Notes: generated from the letters alone by a model not told the origin. A DNA stretch of 55,957 nucleotides from JARRNJ01 sp037385045 (GCA_037385045.1 JARRNJ010000012.1:1-55957), one strand, 5' to 3'. Shown: positions 8,181 to 17,432, counted from the first letter of the stretch. Made by a program: numbers and translations.

Positions 8181-9068
8181 AGGAGAGCACCAGGAAAAGG
8201 ACCAAACCGCTGGATCGGGTGGGTAAACCGGACCGCCGGGACGTTGCCCGCCTGATTCACGGCGTTGTCGGGGTTTCCGGTGACCAGGCCGCCACTGTGC
8301 GCGCCGGCACGAACGAAATCCGCAGCCGGGCATCGTCAAGCCGGCGCCGTTCAGCGGCGTGAGGTCCCGACCGCCCCCTCCGGTCGAATCGACGCTCCTG
8401 CATCCTGCTTCGGGCGCCTTGTCATCAATGTCGATTGGCCGTCGTCGCGCAGACCGCCGCGGCATGGCAGCGCCGGCTCCCGAATACCGGTCCCCCAATC
8501 GAACCGCACGTCACGCACCGGCGACCCGGAGCGGCGCCGCCCGGCCGACCAGTGCCAGATGCGCAACCCCACCAGGTTGTTCACACAATGGTCGCAAGAA
8601 CGGTGGATGCGCTGCGCTTATCCACCCTACGGTGATCGTCGGATCTGAAAAACGTAGGGTGGATAAGCGCAGCGCGTCCACCGCGCAACAACACGAGCGG
8701 CGTCGCCGCCCGCCTGCCACCTCGACCCGGCCTGGAGCGCCCCAGGGGCAAATCGCCGGCGGCCCCGTGCATTTGGCGCGCCGCGCCGCACCGCAATGGC
8801 GCCCATAGGGCCATCGGCTTCATGCCAAACGCCGACTCCCGGGACCGCTCCCACTTGCGTGTGTTCGATGAATCGCCCAGGGAACAACCGTCCGAGAAGT
8901 TACAGCTAGACGCACCCACCTCAGGATTTATTCCGGCTCCGGCGCCGGTCGCGCGGCTGCCGCACGATCCGGGCAGGGGAATAATGTGGCCAGCCGCCGC
9001 GTCTTGATGGTATACCGATAACTGCACAGGCCGAACGGGGGTCCGGGAGGATGGAGGTATTTCGCCGA
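8158..9068. other. 911-bp non-coding region between pilU and the sigma factor gene
   Basis: No convincing gene was found on either strand; the open frames present have no recognisable composition or motifs. The right two thirds is a dispersed element (8565-8907) related to one at 38818-39114. The left third (8181-8560) holds nothing recognised, although the minus-strand terminator at 8151-8180 hints at a short untranslated transcript coming from it. The promoter for the sigma/anti-sigma operon must lie at the right end. A candidate stretch around 9004-9020 (TTGATGGTATACCGATAAC) is AT-richer than its surroundings, but no clear ECF-type -35/-10 pair was found. Confidence 0.5.
8565..8907 (+). 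repeat. Dispersed inverted-repeat element, copy 1
   Basis: Head: a 67-nt stretch (8565-8631) matches 38818-38884 at 63 positions. It contains a 31-bp inverted repeat (8602-8632 against 8654-8684, one mismatch, 21-nt spacer) whose arm reads GTGGATGCGCTGCGCTTATC in its middle. Tail: 8838-8907 matches 39047-39114 closely, both ending in GAGAAGTTACAGCT. The middle differs from copy 2. It encodes no transposase, so it is MITE-like or REPIN-like. Confidence 0.7.
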
Positions 9069-9602
9069 ATGCGGCGTTCGCGCGAGCTGCGCCAGCGCCT
9101 GGAGCAAAGCAGGGACCGGCTCTACCGGGTGGCGTATTCGTGGTGTCACGATTGCCATCTGGCCGACGACCTGGTGCAGCAGACACTGGTCAAGGCACTG
9201 CAGAACGCCGGGCAGCTGCGCGAAATGGCGGTGGTGGACAGCTGGCTGTTTCGCATCATGGCCAACTGCTGGCGCGATCATTTCCGGCGCCGGCGCGAGA
9301 CCGTGGACATCGATGAGATCGCACACGCTCACGAGCAGACGCCGGAACGCGAGCATGGCCGCAGCCAGATCGTGGCGCGGGTGCGTAGTGCCATTGCCTC
9401 GCTGCCGACGCCGCAACGCGAAGTGATCACACTGGTGGATCTGGGCGGACTGTCCTACACCGAGGTCGCCAGCGTGCTGGACATCCCGATCGGCACGGTC
9501 ATGAGCCGTGTGTGCCGTGCCCGGCGGGCATTGAAGGAACGATTGCTGGATCTGAATCCGGGCGTCACCGAGACGCCGGCGCGGATCAGGAGGATCAAAT
9601 GA
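9069..9602 (+). CDS. ECF-type RNA polymerase sigma factor
   Basis: A 177-residue sigma-70 family protein with only regions 2 and 4. Region 2 runs about 13-75 (RDRLYRVAYSW, LADDLVQQTLVKAL, DSWLFRIMANCWRDHFRRRR) and region 4 about 108-160 (SLPTPQREVITLVDLGGLSY, then an IPIGTVMSRVCRARRAL helix-turn-helix). The ATG at 9069 is chosen because GGAGGT sits 10 nt upstream; the in-frame ATG at 9051 has its GGGAGG directly abutting it. Unusually, region 2 carries Cys26 and Cys29 in a CHDCH motif, with further Cys67 and Cys149. The gene overlaps the anti-sigma-like gene by ATGA, the usual arrangement for a sigma factor held by its partner. The signal is not established. Confidence 0.9.
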   Translation: MRRSRELRQRLEQSRDRLYRVAYSWCHDCHLADDLVQQTLVKALQNAGQLREMAVVDSWLFRIMANCWRDHFRRRRETVDIDEIAHAHEQTPEREHGRSQIVARVRSAIASLPTPQREVITLVDLGGLSYTEVASVLDIPIGTVMSRVCRARRALKERLLDLNPGVTETPARIRRIK

Positions 9603-10348
9603 ATGGCGACGATCGCACGGTGTCCGACGAGCTGCTGAATGCCTTTCTCGACGGGCAGGTGGATGCCGACGAGCGCGGCGCAGTGCTCGACCGTCTGCGG
9701 GCCGACCGCGAGCTGGCGCAGCGCGCCTGCGAGCTGCGCCACCTCAAGGACCTTACCCAGCACGCCTACCAGACCCACATGCCGGTGCCGGAGAAGCGCC
9801 GCGGGCCGGTAGCGCGGGTAGCCCGCCACAGCGGCATGCTGAAGACGCTGGCCGCCGGCCTGCTGCTCGCCGTGGGCGCCGTTTTGGGCTGGACCGCACA
9901 CCGCAGCATACAACCGCCGCAGATGGCGGCTATCGCCGGCTTTCAGCTGCACGCGCCGACCGCGTCCACGCCGGCAGCCGCGAACGTGCAGCACATCATC
10001 CTGCACCTGAGCAGCGGCAACCCGCACAAGGTCGACGTCGCGCTGGACGAGACCGAGGACCTGATCAAGTCCTACAAGAATGCCGGGCGCAAGCTGCAGG
10101 TGGAGTTCGTCGCCAACGCCGGCGGCCTCGACCTGCTGCGGGCCGGCGTGTCGCCGGAGGCCGCCCGAGTGCGCCGCCTCATGAAGGAGTACAAGAATCT
10201 CACCTTCCTGGCCTGCCGCAAGACCATCGAGCACCTGCAGGAGCGCGGCATCCGCGTCAAGCTGCTGCCCCATACCCGCGTCGCGCCCTCGGCGCTGCAG
10301 CAGATCATCGAACGCCTCAAAGAGGGCTGGGTCTACATCAAGGTCTAG
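9599..10348 (+). CDS. Membrane anti-sigma-like protein with C-terminal DsrE-family domain
   Basis: A 249-residue three-part protein. Residues 1-60 (SDELLNAFLDGQVDADERGA...) resemble the cytoplasmic sigma-binding domain of transmembrane anti-sigma factors but lack the usual HxxxCxxC zinc motif. Residues about 81-100 form one membrane helix (LKTLAAGLLLAVGAVLGW). Residues about 130-249 look like a DsrE/DsrF-type sulfur-relay domain, with IILHLSSGNPHKVDVAL, VEFVANAGGLDLL, then FLACRKTIEHLQERGI with the family cysteine at position 206, and an EGWVYIKV end. With a cytoplasmic N-terminus, the DsrE part would be periplasmic. It overlaps the sigma gene by 4 bp. Inference: it senses a sulfur or thiol compound outside the membrane and releases the sigma factor. 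Confidence 0.8.
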   Translation: MNGDDRTVSDELLNAFLDGQVDADERGAVLDRLRADRELAQRACELRHLKDLTQHAYQTHMPVPEKRRGPVARVARHSGMLKTLAAGLLLAVGAVLGWTAHRSIQPPQMAAIAGFQLHAPTASTPAAANVQHIILHLSSGNPHKVDVALDETEDLIKSYKNAGRKLQVEFVANAGGLDLLRAGVSPEAARVRRLMKEYKNLTFLACRKTIEHLQERGIRVKLLPHTRVAPSALQQIIERLKEGWVYIKV

Positions 10349-10666
10349 GGTGGAAACGCAGAGCGCGCAGAGCCGCAAAGAATGCAGGGGGGAATCAAGG
10401 CAGCGCGGCCAAGTGTCTTTGCTCTGTCCTGGTTACTCTTTGCTCTGACACGCCGGACGGTGCGTTGCCGCCTTGCGGCGTCGAACGCACCCTACGGGCG
10501 GACCCTGCGTTTCCAGCATCCGCTCCGCGGTAGGGTGTGCCGGGCGCAGGCGGCGCACCGTTTGCGGCTCGGTTGACCGGCCGGACGGGCAACGTTGGCG
10601 CAGCAGCATAGGAACGAAATTCGGGATCACTTCGGCCGCCCCGGATTTCGCGTTGCTTCCTCCAGG
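10349..10666. repeat. Repeat-rich spacer downstream of the anti-sigma gene
   Basis: No gene is seen. The spacer contains the purine-rich GCAGAGCGCGCAGAGCCGCAAAG stretch (just after the stop codon), paired with two CTTTGCTCTG copies (10418-10427, 10438-10447). It also has a REP-like palindrome at 10459-10496 (GGTGCGTT/AACGCACC, CTACG tail) and most of copy B of the 32-nt repeat (10639-10670). These are the same families that fill 1949-2589. Confidence 0.55.
10459..10496 (+). repeat. REP-like palindrome, GGTGCGTTG family
   Basis: Near-identical to 2451-2487, with one extra base in the loop (GCCGCCTTGCGGCG instead of GCCGCCTGCGGCG). Confidence 0.65.
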
Positions 10667-10670
10667 CTAC
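10639..10670 (+). repeat. Dispersed 32-nt repeat, copy B
   Basis: CCCCGGATTTCGCGTTGC start, CCAGGCTAC end. It overlaps the last codon of the broken lipoprotein gene at 10667-10938, whose stop lies inside the repeat. Confidence 0.65.
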
Positions 10671-10938
10671 ACGGACTTGCGCACGTTTGGTGTGCCTGGC
10701 GTCCGGTAGGAACTTCCGACGAAGCGCCGCGGGAACACCTGGTCCGGCACGATGCGCATCGGCGTTATCCCGATGCGGGTTACCGATGCATAGGTGCATA
10801 GACGGTTGTGCCGGCCGGCTCCGATCGAATGGCAATGGTGCGCCCGCTCTGAACGATGCCTGAGCATCCCGATGCCGCCAGCGTCAGTGCCGCTACGGCG
10901 GCTCCACGCGGCGACCTCAGCCACTGTTTTTTGCCCAC
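10667..10938 (-). pseudogene. Frameshifted PEGA-like lipoprotein remnant
   Basis: From a GTG at 10938 the reading gives a lipoprotein signal peptide with lipobox ASGC, then RTIAIRSEPAGTTVYA, which looks like the start of a PEGA-type beta domain, but it stops at 10780. At 10787-10802 an 8-bp unit is tandemly duplicated (TGCATAGG TGCATAGA). Removing one unit continues the frame as VYASVTRIGITPMRIVPDQV, which fits the expected rest of that domain. The protein then ends early inside a dispersed repeat at 10667, so the 3' part also appears lost. It is either a decaying gene or, less likely, a switchable one. Confidence 0.6.
10787..10802 (+). repeat. 8-bp tandem duplication causing a frameshift
   Basis: TGCATAGG directly followed by TGCATAGA (7 of 8 identical) inside the lipoprotein remnant. 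The two flanking frames join into one plausible protein if one unit is removed. Confidence 0.65.
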
Positions 10939-11050
10939 ACGTCCCCCTGCCTCGTGCGTGAACCTGTTATTTTTGTCGGGCGCTCTGAGCGGGCGCACCA
11001 CGGTACAAGACGCCCGTGGGGGCGCAACTATTCCCTCAAACGCGGGGCCG

Positions 11051-11086
11051 CGCAAACAAAAAAGCCCCGCCGTTTCCGGCGGGGCT
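11051..11086 (-). terminator. Intrinsic terminator of groESL
   Basis: A perfect 10-bp stem AGCCCCGCCG/CGGCGGGGCT with loop of four (11063-11086), followed on the minus strand by TTTTTGTTTG. It lies 30 bp after the groL stop codon. Confidence 0.93.
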
Positions 11087-11115
11087 TCGTGCTGGCTGGT
11101 GGAGCCGGCGCGGGC

Positions 11116-12762
<1,647 letters not shown>

Positions 12763-12809
12763 GGATAATTTCCTCTCGGTTCTTTGACTCGTCTGCCCGC
12801 GTGAGTGTC

Positions 12810-13100
12810 TCAGCCTTCAATCACGGCCATGATGTCTTCTTCGCGCATGACCAGCAGGTCTTCGCCTTCGACCTTGACTTCGGTGCCCGAATACTTGCCA
12901 AACAGCACTTTGTCGCCGACCTTCAGGTCGAGCGCACGGACATCGCCGTTTTCCAGGATCTTGCCGTTGCCGACGGCGATGACCTCGCCACGAATCGGCT
13001 TTTCGGCTGCACTGTCGGGAATGACGATTCCGCCGGGCGACGTGCGCTCCTCTTCCATACGTTTGATGATCACGCGATCATGCAGGGGACGAATATTCAT
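12810..13100 (-). CDS. groES: Co-chaperonin GroES (Hsp10)
   Basis: Heptameric lid of the GroEL chamber, 96 residues from MNIRPLHDRVIIKR. The mobile loop region EEERTSPGGIVIPD, KVLFGKYSGTEVK and MREEDIMAVIEG are all visible. This ATG is chosen because AAGGAGAG lies about 8 nt upstream and because it is the family start; an in-frame ATG at 13118 would add six residues that are really part of the ribosome-binding region. First gene of the operon. Confidence 0.98.
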   Translation of the reverse strand: MNIRPLHDRVIIKRMEEERTSPGGIVIPDSAAEKPIRGEVIAVGNGKILENGDVRALDLKVGDKVLFGKYSGTEVKVEGEDLLVMREEDIMAVIEG

Positions 13101-13178
13101 CGAATGACTCTCCTTCACGATGAAGCGTTGTAATTGATTGTGTTGAAATTCATTGAAAACAAAGAACGAGCGCCGTCG

Positions 13179-13205
13179 TTAGCACTCTCCTTGAATGAGT
13201 GCTAA
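13179..13205 (-). promoter_or_regulatory. CIRCE operator (HrcA-binding inverted repeat)
   Basis: TTAGCACTC, nine bases, GAGTGCTAA: a perfect match to the CIRCE consensus, 79 bp upstream of the groES start codon. CIRCE is the binding site of the heat-shock repressor HrcA. Its left half starts where the -10 box of the groES promoter ends, so repressor binding would block the transcription start. Confidence 0.95.
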
Positions 13206-13232
13206 TGATAATCGCCGCCACAGGATAGTCAA
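13205..13232 (-). promoter_or_regulatory. groESL promoter, sigma-70 type
   Basis: On the minus strand TTGACT (13232-13227), a 16-bp spacer, then TATCAT (13210-13205), immediately followed by the CIRCE element. This is a vegetative-type promoter with a repressor site over the start point. No sigma-32-type sequence is needed to explain heat control. Confidence 0.75.
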
Positions 13233-13269
13233 GAATAGGCGAACAAAATTTTTGCCCGCCCGCGCGCCA

Positions 13270-13713
13270 TCAGTCCTCGCGGCGGTAGTCGCCCTCGATG
13301 GTGCGGGGTCCGCGCTCGCCGGGGCCGGGCCCCGGCCCCGGCGCCCCCGGCCCGCCGGCGGAATGGCGCAGGAACCACAGTACCAGGCGCCGGCGTACCC
13401 ACGGCACCAGCATCAGCAGCCCGACCACGTCGGTGATGAACCCCGGCAACAGCAGCAGGAAGCCCCCCAGCAGCAGCAGTGCGCCTTCCAGCATCGGCAC
13501 CGCGGGCACTTCGCCGCGCTCCATGCTCTCGCGCACCCGCGCCAGGGTGTAGAAGCCCTGGTGGCGTACCAGCAGCGAGCCGAGCACGGCGGAAAAGACG
13601 ATCAGGGCAATGGTGGGAACGGCGCCGATGATGCCGCCCACCTTGATCAGCACGTAGATCTCCAGCAGCGGGACCAGTAGAAACAGCAGCAGCCAGGGCG
13701 CAAATAGGTTCAT
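13270..13713 (-). CDS. fxsA: FxsA family membrane protein
   Basis: A 147-residue inner-membrane protein. The N-terminus MNLFAPWLLLFLLVPLLEIY and the LIKVGGIIGAVPTIALIV and GGFLLLLPGFITDVVGLLML segments are characteristic of FxsA, named because overproduction suppresses F exclusion of phage T7. Two to three membrane segments precede a Gly/Pro-rich cytoplasmic tail. An in-frame TTG 12 bp upstream is less likely as start. It lies upstream of groES in the same direction, as in many gammaproteobacteria, but the groESL promoter lies between them. Confidence 0.9.
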   Translation of the reverse strand: MNLFAPWLLLFLLVPLLEIYVLIKVGGIIGAVPTIALIVFSAVLGSLLVRHQGFYTLARVRESMERGEVPAVPMLEGALLLLGGFLLLLPGFITDVVGLLMLVPWVRRRLVLWFLRHSAGGPGAPGPGPGPGERGPRTIEGDYRRED

Positions 13714-13901
13714 GGGCGAAAACAATTCCGGGGCACGCGGCGCAGGATTTGGTGCGCACCGCCCGTCAAACGATGGAAACCTGACGGGAATGGGATTGAT
13801 TATGTGTGTAAATCAACAGTGACAAGGCGCTGAGGCCAGGATACCCTTTTAGCCCTCCCATGAACAGCGGCCGCCCGAGGCGTCGCAATGACCGGAGCAC
13901 C

Positions 13902-14234
13902 ATGTCGAATCAGCGGCTCATCGTGCTGTGCACGGTTCCAGACCGTGAATCGGCAACCGCCCTCGCCGAAGCGGTGGTCGGGGAGGGCCTGGCCGCCTGC
14001 GTGAACATCCTCCCGGGCGTCACCTCCGTGTACCGCTGGCAGGGTGAGGTGGAGTCCGGGGACGAGCTGCTGCTCCTGATCAAAACCAGCGAGCAGGCCT
14101 ACGCGGCCCTTGAGGAACGCATTGCCGGCCTGCATCCCTATGAACTTCCGGAAATTATTGCGGTCCCAATCGAAGCCGGATTACATGATTACCTTAACTG
14201 GATCGACGAGAGCGTCACGGGTGTAGAGCCATGA
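13902..14234 (+). CDS. cutA: Divalent cation tolerance protein CutA
   Basis: A small trimeric protein of the ferredoxin-like CutA1 fold, 110 residues. Motifs include VLCTVPDRESATALAEAV, GLAACVNILPGVTSVYRWQG, LLLIKTSEQAYAALEERI and HPYELPEIIAVPI. The ATG at 13902 has GGAG 6 nt upstream; an upstream ATG at 13860 would add a basic extension not seen in the family. Its stop overlaps the dsbD start (ATGA). The cutA-dsbD pairing is common in proteobacteria; the exact role of CutA is unsettled. Confidence 0.95.
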   Translation: MSNQRLIVLCTVPDRESATALAEAVVGEGLAACVNILPGVTSVYRWQGEVESGDELLLLIKTSEQAYAALEERIAGLHPYELPEIIAVPIEAGLHDYLNWIDESVTGVEP

Positions 14235-16597
14235 AGATGAGTGTCTGGGGTTGGTTGTTAAGTCTGGTATTGCTGCCGTTGCTGGCGCACGGCGCCGAAC
14301 CGCAGCCCCTGCCCCCGCAACAGGCGTTCAAATTTTCCGCCCGGGCCGAGAACGCCGATACCATCCGCGCCCGCTGGACCATCGCCGACGGCTACTACCT
14401 GTACCACGCCAAACTGCATTTCTCCTCCGACACGCCCGGCGTCAAGCTGGGCCAGGCGCAGATCCCCGCCGGCAAGATGAAACACGACCCCACCTTCGGG
14501 GAAATGGAAGTGCACCGCCACCAGGTCGACATCACCATTCCCGTCGAGCGCAAAGCCGGCGGCCCCGACCAGGTGAAGCTGGTGGCACGTGCCCAGGGGT
14601 GCGCCGACATGGGCCTGTGCTATCCGCCCTACCAGGTGGTGGCCGAGGTGAAGCTGCCCCCCGCCGCGCCGCCATCCGCCGCCACCGGCCAGGGCAAGGC
14701 GGCCCAGAGCGTCACCGAACTGGGCAACAACCTGGGGCTGCAGGATGCCGGCGACGAGTTCCTCGATCCGGACAAGGCGTTCGCCCTGTCCACCAGCGTG
14801 CAGCCCGACGGCACCGTGGACGCCCACTGGAAGATCGCCGAGGGCTATTACCTCTACAAGGACAAGTTTCACTTCAAACTCAAGGACGCACCGGCCGGCG
14901 TGCGCCTCGGCAACGTCACCATGCCCAAGGGCGAGGTCAAAGACGACCCCTCGTTCGGCCGCGTCATCGTCTACCACCACGAGACCGGTGCAAAGGTGCC
15001 GGTGCTCAATGCCGCCGGCAAGTCGGTGAAGATGCAACTCACCTACCAGGGCTGCGCGTCGGCCGGACTGTGCTATCCGCCGGTGGTCAAGACCGTGGAC
15101 CTGAAGATTCCGCCCGGCGCCGCCGGCGCTGCCCACGCGGCACCGCCGGTCAAGGCGGCTGCGCAGGCGCGGCCCACGCCGGCGGCGCCGCAGCCGCCCC
15201 CGGCGTCCAGCAACGAAGACCGCTTCTCGCGGATCCTGCAACAGGGCAGCCTGCTGAGCGTGGTGCTGGCGACCCTGGGCTTCGGCGTCCTGCTGGCGTT
15301 CACCGCCTGCATGTACCCGATGATCCCGATTCTCTCCAGCATCATCGTCGGCCAGGGTGAACGGGTGACGCCGGCCAGGGGTTTTGGCCTGTCGCTGATC
15401 TATGTGGAATCGCTGGCGGTCACCTTCGGCGTCATGGGCATCATCATGGCCATGGTGGGCGGCGGCGTCGGCATCCAGGCGGCGTTCCAGACGCCGTGGA
15501 TGCTGATCCCGTTTGCGCTGCTGTTCGTGGTGTTGTCCCTGTCCATGTTCGGCTTCTTCAACATCCAGGTGCCGGCGGCCATCCAGAGCCGGCTCAACAC
15601 CATCAGCAACCAGCAGAAGGGCGGCACACTGCTCGGCGTCGCCGTCATGGGCGTGCTCTCGGCCCTGATCATCGGGCCCTGCGGCGGCCCGATCCTGATC
15701 GCCTCGCTGGCCTACGCGGCCACCTCGGCCAACCCGGTGCACGGCTTCCTGGCGTTGTTCGCGCTCGGCAACGGCATGGGTCTGCCGCTGTTGCTCGTCG
15801 GCCTCACGGGCGGCGCGCTGCTGCCCAGGGCCGGCGACTGGATGAACACCGTCAAGGCGGTGGCCGGCGTGATCCTGTTGGCGGTGGCCATCGCCATCCT
15901 GGAGCGCATGCCGAGCATCTTCCCGCCGGCGCTGACCATGGTGCTGTGGGCCAGCCTGCTGATCGTGTCGGCCATATACATGGGCGCGCTCAGCCATCTG
16001 GACGTGGACGCCAACGGCTGGCGCAAACTGTGGAAGGGCGTGGGGCTGACCGCCCTGTTCTACGGCTTCATCGTCATGGTGGGCGGACTCACCGGCGCCA
16101 CCAACGTCACCGACCCCCTGCACGGATCGAAGCTCCTGGCCGGCGGCGCCGGCTACAGCATGGCCGTCGCTTCGGCCGGCAACGTACCGGCGCAAGCCCC
16201 CGCAGGCGCGCCGCACGAACTGGAGTTCAAGCGCGTCAAGACCGTTGCCGACCTGCAGCGCGAACTGAACGACGCGCGCGCGGCGGGCAAAAACGTGATG
16301 CTCGACTTCTACGCCGACTGGTGCACCTACTGCAAACAGTTCGAATCGTATGTCTTTCCCACGCCCGGAGTGCAGCAGGCGCTGTCCAACACGGTGTTGC
16401 TGCAGGCGGACGTGACCGCCAACGATGCGGCGGACCGGGCGCTGATGAAGCACGTAGGGGTGTTTCTGCCGCCGGCGATCCTGTTCTTCGACAAGGACGG
16501 CCGCGAAATGCGCAATTACCGGGTCATCGGATACATGAAGGCGAATCAATTCCAGGCGCGGGTGGAGCGCGCCTTCGGCGAGGTTAGTGGCGGATGA
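14231..16597 (+). CDS. dsbD: Thiol:disulfide interchange protein DsbD, with duplicated N-terminal alpha domain
   Basis: Carries electrons from cytoplasmic thioredoxin across the inner membrane to periplasmic thiol pathways. After a signal peptide (about 1-21) there are two DsbD-alpha immunoglobulin-like domains instead of one: about 25-145 with CADMGLCYPP (Cys124/Cys130) and about 178-295 with CASAGLCYPP (Cys275/Cys281). A Pro/Ala linker follows, then a multi-pass membrane domain with Cys360 (TACMYPMIP) and Cys484 (IGPCGGP), and a C-terminal thioredoxin domain with DWCTYC (Cys698, Cys701). The 788 residues exceed the roughly 570 of the E. coli protein, explained by the extra domain. It overlaps cutA before it and a TlpA-like gene after it. 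Confidence 0.95.
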   Translation: MKMSVWGWLLSLVLLPLLAHGAEPQPLPPQQAFKFSARAENADTIRARWTIADGYYLYHAKLHFSSDTPGVKLGQAQIPAGKMKHDPTFGEMEVHRHQVDITIPVERKAGGPDQVKLVARAQGCADMGLCYPPYQVVAEVKLPPAAPPSAATGQGKAAQSVTELGNNLGLQDAGDEFLDPDKAFALSTSVQPDGTVDAHWKIAEGYYLYKDKFHFKLKDAPAGVRLGNVTMPKGEVKDDPSFGRVIVYHHETGAKVPVLNAAGKSVKMQLTYQGCASAGLCYPPVVKTVDLKIPPGAAGAAHAAPPVKAAAQARPTPAAPQPPPASSNEDRFSRILQQGSLLSVVLATLGFGVLLAFTACMYPMIPILSSIIVGQGERVTPARGFGLSLIYVESLAVTFGVMGIIMAMVGGGVGIQAAFQTPWMLIPFALLFVVLSLSMFGFFNIQVPAAIQSRLNTISNQQKGGTLLGVAVMGVLSALIIGPCGGPILIASLAYAATSANPVHGFLALFALGNGMGLPLLLVGLTGGALLPRAGDWMNTVKAVAGVILLAVAIAILERMPSIFPPALTMVLWASLLIVSAIYMGALSHLDVDANGWRKLWKGVGLTALFYGFIVMVGGLTGATNVTDPLHGSKLLAGGAGYSMAVASAGNVPAQAPAGAPHELEFKRVKTVADLQRELNDARAAGKNVMLDFYADWCTYCKQFESYVFPTPGVQQALSNTVLLQADVTANDAADRALMKHVGVFLPPAILFFDKDGREMRNYRVIGYMKANQFQARVERAFGEVSGG

Positions 16598-17166
16598 AGA
16601 AATCGTTTTATGTCGCAGTTGTCATCATGCTCGCCGTGGCCGGCGGCGGCGCCGGTTACGGGCTGTATCACTGGACCCACCTGGGCCAGCAGCCGCCGGC
16701 CGCCAAAGCGCCGGCAGCCGCACCGGGCGGCGTTGCGGTGGCGCACAAGAACGAGCCGCGCCCCGACTTCAGCCTCAAGGATCTGGACGGCAAATCCCAC
16801 GACATCTCCGACTGGAACGGCAAGGTCGTGCTGTTGAATTTCTGGGCCACCTGGTGCCCTCCCTGCCGCCACGAAATTCCGGCATTCATCAAGCTGCAAA
16901 AGGAATTCGGGCCCAAGGGCCTGCAGGTGGTGGGCGTGGCCATCGACCAGAAGAACCTGGTGGAGGAATTCCGGGATACGGTCGGCATCAACTATCCGTT
17001 GCTGGTGGGCGACATGAACGCCGTGGACGTATCCAAGCGCTACGGCAATCAGTATGGCGAGATCCCCTACACGGTGTTCATCGACCGCCAGGGGCGGATT
17101 GCCCATATCCAGCGCGGCGAGATATCCGAGCAGCAGGCGGCAAAGATCATACGCTCCCTGCTCTAG
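16594..17166 (+). CDS. Periplasmic TlpA/ResA-like thioredoxin
   Basis: A 190-residue membrane-anchored thiol oxidoreductase. An uncleaved signal anchor (about 5-25), an Ala/Pro linker, then an AhpC/TSA-Redoxin type thioredoxin fold with FWATWCPPC (Cys88, Cys91), VVGVAIDQKNLVEEFRDT and the cis-proline loop GEIPYTVFIDRQG. The ATGA overlap with dsbD suggests it is a direct electron acceptor of DsbD, reducing apocytochrome c or other periplasmic thiols. The specific partner cannot be told from sequence. Confidence 0.9.
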   Translation: MKKSFYVAVVIMLAVAGGGAGYGLYHWTHLGQQPPAAKAPAAAPGGVAVAHKNEPRPDFSLKDLDGKSHDISDWNGKVVLLNFWATWCPPCRHEIPAFIKLQKEFGPKGLQVVGVAIDQKNLVEEFRDTVGINYPLLVGDMNAVDVSKRYGNQYGEIPYTVFIDRQGRIAHIQRGEISEQQAAKIIRSLL

Positions 17167-17432
17167 AGCCGGTTGACCCGCGAGGTCCGCGAAAAAGGCC
17201 GGCGAGCGTGATTAACTTCACAATATTTTGGCTATTTAGCCACCATCTGCCGCGAACTGCGTGAAACTGGAGCAATTCTGGACATTCCCCCGCGGATGGT
17301 GCAGAATTGGCGCCCCAAGGCAGGTCGCGTCGTTATCATTAAGTAACCAACGGCCATTAACCTGCCGCGAACGGGCCCGATCCTGCGGCTAGCCGTCGGA
17401 CGCGGCCCGCTGAACACGCGAGCACGACAGCC

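Noticed and set aside
8581..9186. A 201-codon minus-strand frame upstream of and overlapping the sigma factor gene
   Set aside because: It runs through the dispersed inverted repeat and into the sigma gene; the translation (AYPPY, STLRF repeats) is just the repeat read as protein.
14258..16549. A 763-codon open frame on the minus strand opposite dsbD
   Set aside because: Antisense shadow; no signal peptide, domain or motif, while dsbD is unmistakable.
17229..17242. TGGCTATTTAGCCA palindrome as a terminator for the dsbD-tlpA operon
   Set aside because: Short, AT-containing stem and no T-run on either side; not strong enough to call.
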